Assembly: GCA_028564705.1 (NCBI GenBank)
Contig: JAPXFQ010000132.1
Coordinates: forward strand, 992,001 to 1,056,000
Source of the DNA: Apricaphanius iberus
Taxonomy: Eukaryota; Chordata; Actinopteri; Cyprinodontiformes; Aphaniidae
DNA length: 64,000 nucleotides
Direction of reading: 5' to 3'
A program made the translations under genes and the position numbers. This document shows positions 34,901 to 64,000 of this stretch, one piece after another (the first letter of the stretch is position 1; each line of letters begins with the position of its first letter). The notes beneath the pieces were generated by a model. It did not search any database and was not told where the DNA came from. It was given only the letters and a program-made list of their open reading frames with translations.

Positions 34901-36911
34901 TATTAAACACCAAACTTAAGAGTAAAATATGAGTGGAATAGCTCACTGGGGTTCTGACTTTGTGGGGGTCCTTCATTCAGTCAAGTAGTGGCTGTAGCTG
35001 GACACAAAGGTGCCTCATTTTTTTTTTTTTTTATATCGACTTTTTAAAACAACTTTCGGCCAACAGCCGATATATAGAAAAAACTGAATGTATCGGCCGG
35101 ATCTACCGGAGTCACCTGAGCTGCATCGTGGGAGAGCTGCCTCCAGCTTTTTACTGCACCCTGCATAGCGGGGGATCAACTTAAAACAAGCGCTCCAAGG
35201 TAAGGGTGTAGCCGATAGAACAGGCTGGAGATCACAGCACCTCTCTGCTGCTCAGAATCTATAGCAGGAGACGTCTTTGTTAAGGTTCAACTGATTCTCA
35301 TTGGCATTTTTCCCCCTCAATTTATACATATTAATATCTATATACAAAGCTAAATGAAAGATATGAAAAGGGAACAGAAAGAGAACAACTTATGTTGTCT
35401 GACCTTTTTAAACTAAATCATATTTATACAAATCAAACAGCAGAATTATTGTAAACTAACTTAGAACAATGAGATTACTAGACTGGTTATCTTAAATATA
35501 TTATCAATTGATAACGGAAAGAAAACAGACTTTCGTTTCCCCCACCTCATTTCAAGTTGAATTCACCATTTCCAATAAATCTTTTTATTAAACTAGCATT
35601 TCAAAATATAGTCAACTCAGTCAGAGAATTTTCATTATTTTAATTTTAGAATTATATTATACAAATATTATTTGAATTTTTTATGTTTTTAATTTTAACA
35701 GAATAGACGGACCTCTGTGGTTACTTCTTATAGTTCTTATTGCTTTGGGGTTTTTTGCACAACGTAAATTGAATTTGTATAAAGTTTTATATGTTGTTCC
35801 CCAGATTTGAATACTGTAGTTAAAATATAGTATGAATAGTGAATTATTTAATAAATAGTTATCATCTAGTGACCATTTTACTCTATGTAACAGTGATTGC
35901 TTCAGCTATTTTGGTTTTCACGCTATATGTGGATTCCAATATATATTTCTGTCGATGGCTCCTGATTACTGAATTGGACTTTTAATATTTATGCCATCTA
36001 TGAGCAGTTATTGAAACATTTTTAGTGACTTACATAACACTATTGTTGCGTTCCGTTTCAATAAATAAAGATGAAAAAATCCCCGCTGCCTTTACTTAAA
36101 CGCGTTGCTTCCATGAAGTTTTGTAACAGGAACTTCTTACTTTTCTCATAACTTTCAATCTAAAGCCAAATTTACCAAACTTTTTAAAAGCATTTTTACA
36201 TTAAAACGTTTGAGCTTTACATTAAACTTCACTGTGCCATACACGTCAAAGAAAACTATGAAACAAAACCGAAGTCGTATAAACATTTCTGTCAGCCAAA
36301 ACGGAAAGAAATTAACCCTTTAGTGAAGGCCTGAACCGGATGCTAACATGAGCTTCGTCTATAACATTGCTCCACCTTTAAAAGTAAAACACCTCCATGA
36401 GGGTAATTATGTAACTGCGCACTCAGTAACAAAGTGGTTGCTGGCCGCCAGAGTCCGCGGTTCTCCGAGCAGGCTAATGGGCATTATGTGTTTTATTGAA
36501 AAGCAGAAGTGCGTTTTCTGCCACCGTGAATGTTCTGCGCTTTTTCAGAGGCTCGAGCATCTTACTCGCCTCCAACATTAGCTCTGCACCTGTATGAAAA
36601 ATTGGACTATAGCTAGATTATCATTTCCCCCTTTCTTGCGATATAAATAGGAACTAAGCGGTGTTTTCTTAAAATATGTCGAGATACTACGGGGTATTTG
36701 CGCAGTAAGACTACAAATATTAAATCCGCTACTTAAGATGAGCAACGGCTCGGTAAGCAACAGCGACAACTCTTAGTAAAGACCAGTTTCGACCCAATCT
36801 TCTGCTTGTGGGCTTTAGCCGCTTTTAACCGCTCTATACCAGAGTTCCTCCACTATTTACTCATTTAAAGTCTCCTTACCCTCGCATCGACTCTTCATGA
36901 TCCCATTTCAT
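19473..36911 (-). CDS. st3gal5: ST3 beta-galactoside alpha-2,3-sialyltransferase 5 (GM3 synthase), complete coding region in eight exons
   Basis: Transfers sialic acid from CMP-Neu5Ac to lactosylceramide in the Golgi, making GM3, the first ganglioside. Exons 36880-36911, 33027-33140, 31650-31770, 27413-27622, 26792-26928, 21386-21572, 21076-21240 and 19473-19730 join in one frame to 407 codons plus stop. It is a type II membrane protein: an Arg-rich cytoplasmic tail (residues 1-50), a membrane segment at 51-69 ([19 protein letters not shown]), a stem, then the catalytic domain. Motif L runs from about 176 ([12 protein letters not shown]) to about 224; motif S is 323-349 with Cys339; motif III is HYYD at 359-362; motif VS has His375 and Glu380 (HNVDKE). 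N-glycosylation sequons NRT and NLS are present. Sequence words such as LAGFGY and EGVV.DL.GGI point to ST3GAL5 within the family. The C-terminus ends with an unusual Cys/Ser-rich HCSFCSS. Confidence 0.93.
19955..20289. mobile_element. Non-autonomous hAT element in the last st3gal5 intron
   Basis: Starts TAGGGATGCACCAATAC and ends TTTGCATCACTA, with internal GATATTGGTATTGGGCCGA and GGTATCGGCAAGTA. Flanking 8-mers are TAAATTAT and TAAATGAC (five of eight identical), an eroded duplication. Same family as 30536-30930 and the copy starting at 63952. Confidence 0.7.
20300..21075. other. Rest of st3gal5 intron 7, nothing recognised
   Basis: A 67-codon plus-strand open frame (20389-20592) has no recognisable feature. 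No other structure seen. Confidence 0.5.
21076..21240 (-). CDS. st3gal5: st3gal5 coding exon 7
   Basis: Fifty-five codons: [34 protein letters not shown], and a Trp/Gly-rich RRWGWGWEQ end at donor CAG|GTAGGC. The LNP.VI.ETAF block is conserved in ST3GAL5. The repeated CCCCAG units on the plus strand (21082-21100) encode the WGWGW stretch. Confidence 0.92.
21386..21572 (-). CDS. st3gal5: st3gal5 coding exon 6 (sialylmotif L, second half)
   Basis: Begins [18 protein letters not shown] and continues [24 protein letters not shown] and AMIKKLSV, ending at donor GTG|GTGAGT. The DVGNRT block is the end of motif L. Confidence 0.93.
21690..22219. other. Part of st3gal5 intron 5, nothing clear
   Basis: Low-complexity AAATAAAATAAATAAAAAAT near 22001-22022; otherwise no supported element. 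Confidence 0.45.
22380..23325 (+). mobile_element. 5'-truncated L2-clade LINE fragment
   Basis: Plus-strand frames carry the C-terminal L2 ORF2 words [52 protein letters not shown] and [13 protein letters not shown], split by frameshifts and a TA microsatellite. The 3' end shows the L2-type CTTTGGGTGTTCTGAAAGGC followed by ATT-type repeats. The reverse-transcriptase core is missing, so the copy is inactive. It is antisense to st3gal5. Confidence 0.88.
22909..22948. repeat. (TA)n microsatellite inside the L2 fragment
   Basis: About twenty uninterrupted TA units that replaced part of the L2 coding sequence. Confidence 0.95.
23530..24010. repeat. Composite inverted-repeat (foldback) element
   Basis: Two arms of about 41 bp (23542-23582 and 23623-23664) are near-perfect inverse copies around GTGTACATTATCAGAAAATA. 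A second small palindrome with the same core (GGTGTACATTA ... TAATGTACACC) lies at 23936-23966, followed by CCAATCAGAATCGAGTATTC. This looks like the remains of a miniature DNA transposon; superfamily unknown. Confidence 0.65.
24025..24340. repeat. Two hAT end fragments
   Basis: CTAGGGCTGGGCAGTATGGC at 24021-24040 and CTAGGGCTGCAACGATTAAT at 24151-24170 are typical hAT 5' termini of two different families. Matching right ends were not found, so they are truncated. Confidence 0.6.
24340..25560 (+). mobile_element. Decayed non-LTR retrotransposon (Rex1/Babar-like) with reverse-transcriptase core
   Basis: Plus-strand frames include [44 protein letters not shown] (catalytic YADD at 24789-24800), [20 protein letters not shown] and [13 protein letters not shown], then a C-terminal region ([16 protein letters not shown]) in a further frame to about 25460. 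A G homopolymer near 24669-24681 causes a frameshift and a stop occurs at 25074, so the copy is dead. The 3' end TCCGTAATAAAGATTTCAAT with a following A/T-rich run marks the tail. Clade assignment is from memory. Confidence 0.82.
25653..26742. mobile_element. Non-autonomous DNA transposon next to st3gal5 exon 5
   Basis: Ends GGCCCTGTCCCAAT (25653-25666) and ATTGGCACAGGGCC (26729-26742) are inverse with one mismatch. The inner arms carry CACTTGAACCC / GCACTTG-rich words also seen near both ends. The interior includes a GATGGATGGATGGATG retroposon tail (about 26010-26025). The right end lies 49 bp past the exon 5 donor. Target duplication was not found. Confidence 0.6.
26792..26928 (-). CDS. 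st3gal5: st3gal5 coding exon 5 (sialylmotif L, first half)
   Basis: Encodes a Pro-rich linker ([16 protein letters not shown]) and the core of motif [20 protein letters not shown] and the acidic/hydrophobic RFSTIIR end. The donor is AG|GTCAGA. Confidence 0.93.
27413..27622 (-). CDS. st3gal5: st3gal5 coding exon 4 (stem and start of catalytic domain)
   Basis: Seventy codons from [13 protein letters not shown] to EKLLQQ, including [18 protein letters not shown], which corresponds to the conserved PPFGF segment of ST3GAL5. Confidence 0.9.
27623..28220. other. st3gal5 intron 3, proximal part
   Basis: No recognisable element except a C-rich CCCACAACCCCACAACCCCA stretch at about 27950-27970. Confidence 0.45.
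28221..28451. mobile_element. 215-bp hAT-type MITE with perfect 8-bp duplication
   Basis: Body 28229-28443 starts TAGGGTGACCAC and ends TTGGTCACCCT. It is flanked by AACAAAGC at 28221-28228 and 28444-28451. Non-coding. Confidence 0.85.
28452..30527. other. st3gal5 intron 3, middle part
   Basis: Scattered hAT-like words (for example GATTCACATCCGAAGCTCGA near 30009-30030) but no complete element. The open frames at 28848-29096 and 30221-30454 show no family features. Confidence 0.4.
30528..30938. mobile_element. 395-bp hAT element with perfect 8-bp duplication
   Basis: Body 30536-30930 starts GAGGGATGCACTGATCC and ends GCGCATCCCTA. Both flanks are CTAAGTAC (30528-30535, 30931-30938). Interior words CGATACCGATA and GGTATTGG match the copy at 19955-20289. 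Confidence 0.87.
31572..31594. repeat. (GT)n microsatellite downstream of st3gal5 exon 3
   Basis: CA repeat on the gene strand, starting about 55 nt past the exon 3 donor. Confidence 0.95.
31650..31770 (-). CDS. st3gal5: st3gal5 coding exon 3 (transmembrane anchor)
   Basis: Encodes [20 protein letters not shown] and the start of the stem, ending SPAYKQ at donor CAG|GTGAGG. A GT repeat (CA on the gene strand) lies about 55 nt beyond the donor. Confidence 0.88.
31771..33026. other. st3gal5 intron 2, nothing recognised
   Basis: The plus-strand open frame 32248-32595 (115 codons) has no splice or family support. No clear repeat boundary seen. Confidence 0.45.
33027..33140 (-). CDS. st3gal5: st3gal5 coding exon 2 (cytoplasmic tail)
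   Basis: Acceptor TGTCCAG (preceded by a GT repeat) to donor CACAG|GTGATC. It encodes [18 protein letters not shown], then IPGSTVNGN, then [10 protein letters not shown]. Internal Met39 and Met42 are alternative starts just before the membrane segment. A small upstream ATG in another frame (ATG GAA ACA TGA) overlaps the Met39 codon. Confidence 0.75.
33145..33171. repeat. (CA)n microsatellite at the st3gal5 exon 2 acceptor
   Basis: On the gene strand this GT repeat ends four bases before the exon 2 boundary and occupies the polypyrimidine-tract position. Confidence 0.93.
33241..33378. mobile_element. 138-bp foldback MITE
   Basis: Perfect 14-bp terminal inverted repeats (GGGGAGCCTAAGTC and GACTTAGGCTCCCC) with a short interior holding CTTCCTGTC / GACAGGAAG as a second inverted pair. 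AT flanks both ends. Superfamily unknown. Confidence 0.75.
33379..34100. other. st3gal5 intron 1, nothing recognised
   Basis: The 98-codon plus-strand frame (33774-34070) has no recognisable feature. Confidence 0.4.
34105..34225 (+). mobile_element. tRNA-derived SINE fragment
   Basis: A box-like TGGCCCATGTAACC (about 34131-34144) and a B box-like GGGGTCGATTCC (34173-34184) lie about 40 bp apart, followed by ACTCTGGGACCTTTGCATCA, which resembles the common fish SINE body. The right part is short and decayed. Confidence 0.6.
34420..35110. mobile_element. Degraded hAT-type non-autonomous element
   Basis: Starts CAGAGGCCGACCGATATGGG and ends with GCCGATATATAG ... TATCGGCCGGATC, approximately inverse ends of about 690 bp separation. 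Interior is AT-rich and non-coding. Target duplication not resolved. Confidence 0.6.
35111..36879. other. st3gal5 intron 1, distal part
   Basis: Very AT-rich (35300-36090). No coding or repeat feature that I can support. The short frames at 36348-36581 and 36578-36769 are unsupported. Confidence 0.4.
36880..36911 (-). CDS. st3gal5: st3gal5 coding exon 1 (candidate start)
   Basis: Encodes [10 protein letters not shown] plus two bases of a Gly codon before a strong donor, GG|GTAAGG. The phase matches the next exon exactly. The exon is short, and the choice rests on that phase match and the nearby promoter-like sequence, so it is less certain than the later exons. Confidence 0.65.
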
Positions 36912-37030
36912 GGAAGAATGTGCAACATTCCACCTCCCAGTGTTGTTTAGCAACCTCCTTCGAAGAGACGCTGACGCAATCAGCCAATCACAAAGTATCA
37001 CACCCATCACTTCCGCTTCTTTTCCCCCTT
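36912..37030 (-). promoter_or_regulatory. st3gal5: Probable st3gal5 promoter
   Basis: Just upstream of the start codon lie a CCAAT box on the opposite strand (36984-36988), an ETS-type CGGAAGT on the gene strand (37009-37015) and an RFX-like GTTTAGCAACC (36944-36954, plus strand). There is no clear TATA box. The spacing suits a TATA-less promoter. Site function is inferred from motif resemblance only. Confidence 0.45.
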
Positions 37031-37109
37031 TAGTTAAATGGCTGATGACCATTGGATTATGCAGGTCCTCACATACACATGGACACACACGACTGATAAA
37101 CAATTTTAA

Positions 37110-37115
37110 TTTATT
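37110..37115 (-). terminator. polr1a: polr1a poly(A) signal (AATAAA)
   Basis: TTTATT on the plus strand, 353 nt past the polr1a stop. An ATTAAA variant lies nearer at 37305-37310. Using the canonical signal would end the transcript about 180 bp before the st3gal5 start codon. Confidence 0.6.
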
Positions 37116-37467
37116 TTTTTCTTCATACATTTCATTATTACATACAAGAACAAACAGATGTAAACTCTTCTTTGAACAATTCGGCTATATAAAATAGCAA
37201 CATCTGAGTCTTTACACGTTTTGAACAGGAATTTCTGCACTAATACATTCCATTAAAGTATTTGCTTAGAGGCATAGATGTAATCCTGTATAAAACTGAA
37301 ATCCTTTAATCTCCACATGAAGTATGGTATTTTCAACCAGAACAGGAGGTATGCAAAATCAGCTTTAAAAAAAAAAAAAGGTCCTGGTGACATTCCAGAG
37401 AGAAAGCACTTCAGATGTCAGATGAGAGCGACAAGCTTGTAAACAGCCGACAGCAGCTGAACCGTGT

Positions 37468-61851
<24,384 letters not shown>

Positions 61852-62101
61852 TTACACTAAACATACCAACAGGGCTCCTACTCAGTTCAGACATTACTGT
61901 GCCTGACTTCTCAGTCCTGTACATTAGTTAGTTAGTTAGTTATTTAGTTATGGGTGGTAGGACACAGCAGAAGAAAAAAGGATACAATGAAATGGAAAAA
62001 AGAACTAGAGGGAAGGAAGCATATGATGATTAAAGGAAGGAAAGAACCTACTTTTAGACAACAGAAAAGGGAATCAAAATTAGGAATACTAATATAATTC
62101 A

Positions 62102-62734
62102 TTAAGGCCAGTTTATGTTTCTCAGTTTTGACGGAGACTGATTGACGCAACGCCATTATCCGTCGACACAAGGTCTCTCCGTCACCGACGCAAGAACGCA
62201 CAGAGTAGAGGCCCATCCGTCTCAGTCAACGAAGAGCAACATCCAGAGATCGCTTCACCAGAACAGGGCTCTATAGTAATCAGTGTTTAATGCAGCGTTT
62301 GGCCACTACATGCTTTATATTGAAACAATAATTTATCTAATCTGGTATTTTAGCGATTTTGAACACAAGGAGCTGCAGAAAAAAACAAAACAGGCTGCTG
62401 TGTTTGTTTCCATGTGTTTCTAGTGTATTCAACAATCTGCACTTCTAATAAAAGCTTTATAACTTAATCAAAACGTACTTTGTGTCGTTCATTGCTCCTT
62501 GAGGGGGAGAGAAGTTCACAGGCTGAAGGAAAAAACAGAAACTACACTGCAATGTTAGGCAGAAGCCGACATGAAAAAGTTACAACCCCCTGCAGTCCTG
62601 GTCGAGAATTAGTTTAACACAGAAAAATCAATGGAGAACGAAGAGAAAGAAACTGAGAACCATAAACGAAAAACGTCTCCGTCAACACGTCTGAGTGCAA
62701 ATTTGTTTTTGGAGACGCATAAAATAGGCTTTAA
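62102..62734 (+). mobile_element. TTAA-type transposon family, copy 2 (625 bp)
   Basis: Body 62106-62730 starts GGCCAGTTTATGTTTCTC and ends GACGCATAAAATAGGCT, flanked by perfect TTAA on both sides (62102-62105, 62731-62734). Subterminal GACGGAGAC is present on the left, and its inverse GTCTCCGTC on the right. Confidence 0.87.
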
Positions 62735-63950
62735 GTGTGGGCAAAATTCCCTTTTTATATGAACTAATCCACCCTTGTTGGTGGTTAGATACAAACGGTC
62801 AGTTAAAGGGAGAGTTGTTTTAACACGGTCTGTGTTATTTATGAATTCTTTTATTAACTGTATCTAAACTCTAACCGGGGCTTCTTTCAGCAGTCTCATC
62901 ATAGCAGGGCACCCCAGGAAGCTTTACTCTCAGAACACTATTGCAGCATCAACCGAGACAGCCACATTATAAAGTGGCTCAACATTATGAGCATCTGGGC
63001 AAAGCCATACACGAAATCCAACTGGTATTAAATTCAATAACAGTGTTAAAACGACTTATAATTACTATTACGCCATAAATGTAATAATTTCTCTGAATTT
63101 AATCAGCGACAGAAACTGGAGCTGGACGATGTTCCTTGCAGCTCCGAGCCATGCTAAGCTATCGCAGGCTGCAAGTGGTGACTAACAGCAATCCAGGAAG
63201 AGCAATGTTGAAGCACCAGCCAATGAGCATGCAGGTCCAACACAGTGATTCTGATTAGCTGAGGATCTTGTTCAGTGGATAAATCCCCCCCTATTATTAT
63301 TTTTGAAAGCGTTTTTGCTTCTGAGAACGTGGTGGAGAACTGAGAGACGTTTAAAAAGCCGCAGGTGTTTGTAAAGCGACCCAGGTGAGTTTCCTGTTTC
63401 TCTCCGTAACCGTGCTTTGCAGAAAGGCAAGGGGGAGGGTGGTCCTGCTGAAGACAACTGATCGTAGTGTTACCTGTATTTCATAATACTCACTGTTGCT
63501 AGGATTAGTGTTTTTTGTGTCGAGGATCAAATCAAAACAGGACGCAGCATCTAGAATTTTGTTCTGTATCTGTACAGATTCTATAGATGGGTAAAAATAT
63601 TGATTCATCATTGCATTGTAATTATTTGTTTCTCAATTCAGTATCAATTCACCAAATCCTATGAATCAATTCAGTCCACCAGCCAGTGGAGGCGCTGTGG
63701 GCAACACTCTAGTGAGAGAAGTCAGAGTTGTACAACACATGTACAATATTGTATAGTTTGTTCTGCTAAAGAAACCATGACAGGAAAAATACTGGGGTCA
63801 ATCTGTTCTTAAACATTGGTACTACTGCTCATATTAATTAAAAATATACTCAGGTACTTAATTACTTGTGTATTTACTGATTACTGAATCGATATCAAAG
63901 CTAATAAATCAATATCCAATTTAATTGAAATCGAATCAAAGTCTCAAGAA
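62735..63950. other. polr1a intron at the right edge
   Basis: No further polr1a exon is visible upstream of 61812, so this intron exceeds 2.1 kb. 63590-63945 has GATTCA/ATCAATT-rich words of a decayed hAT-like repeat. Confidence 0.5.
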
Positions 63951-63951
63951 T

Positions 63952-64000
63952 TAGGGATGCACCGATACCGATACTGGTATTGGCCCCAATACTGCCTAAT
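63952..64000 (+). mobile_element. hAT element, left end cut by window edge
   Basis: Begins TAGGGATGCACCGATACCGA, the same 5' end as 19955 and 30536. The rest lies beyond the window. Confidence 0.7.

Overview
This window is vertebrate nuclear DNA, almost certainly from a teleost fish. Short coding exons with canonical splice sites sit in AT-rich DNA full of fish-type transposon debris: L2, Rex1-like and Rex3/RTE-like LINEs, hAT and TTAA-target miniature elements, a tRNA-type SINE and many CA/GT repeats. There is no bacterial, plasmid, CRISPR or operon-like content. I cannot name the species.

Three protein-coding genes are present, all on the minus strand. (1) acsl1, long-chain acyl-CoA synthetase 1: the first five coding exons, 1936 down to 91. 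The rest of the gene lies left of the window. A possible 5' UTR exon and promoter lie near 14354-14470. (2) st3gal5, GM3 synthase: eight coding exons from 36911 down to a stop at 19473. They splice in one consistent frame to 407 codons and carry all sialyltransferase motifs. (3) polr1a, the largest subunit of RNA polymerase I: 23 coding exons from 61812 down to a stop at 37468. They make 1128 codons, from just before the catalytic NADFDGD loop to the C-terminus. The N-terminal exons lie right of 64000.

Layout: 1-2 kb, acsl1 5' coding end; 2-18.6 kb, intergenic or acsl1 upstream DNA with mobile-element fragments; 18.7-37 kb, st3gal5; 37.1-64 kb, polr1a. The polr1a poly(A) signal (37110) is only about 200 bp from the st3gal5 start codon (36911), so the two genes form a tight tandem. 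From memory, POLR1A and ST3GAL5 are also neighbours on human chromosome 2p11.2, so this looks like ancient synteny. The three genes serve separate tasks (fatty-acid activation, ganglioside synthesis, rRNA transcription) and I see no joint pathway.

I found no new biological system. The most notable points are: a 620-bp purine/pyrimidine strand-asymmetric tract plus a CA repeat that together fill one polr1a intron; CA/GT repeats abutting several splice sites; an Arg-rich N-terminal extension with several possible start codons in st3gal5; one hAT copy nested inside another of the same family; three copies of one roughly 630-bp TTAA-flanked transposon within polr1a introns; and an unclassified repeat present twice. 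All exon boundaries were derived by reading splice sites and checking codon phase by hand. Protein similarity is judged from remembered family sequences, not from a search.
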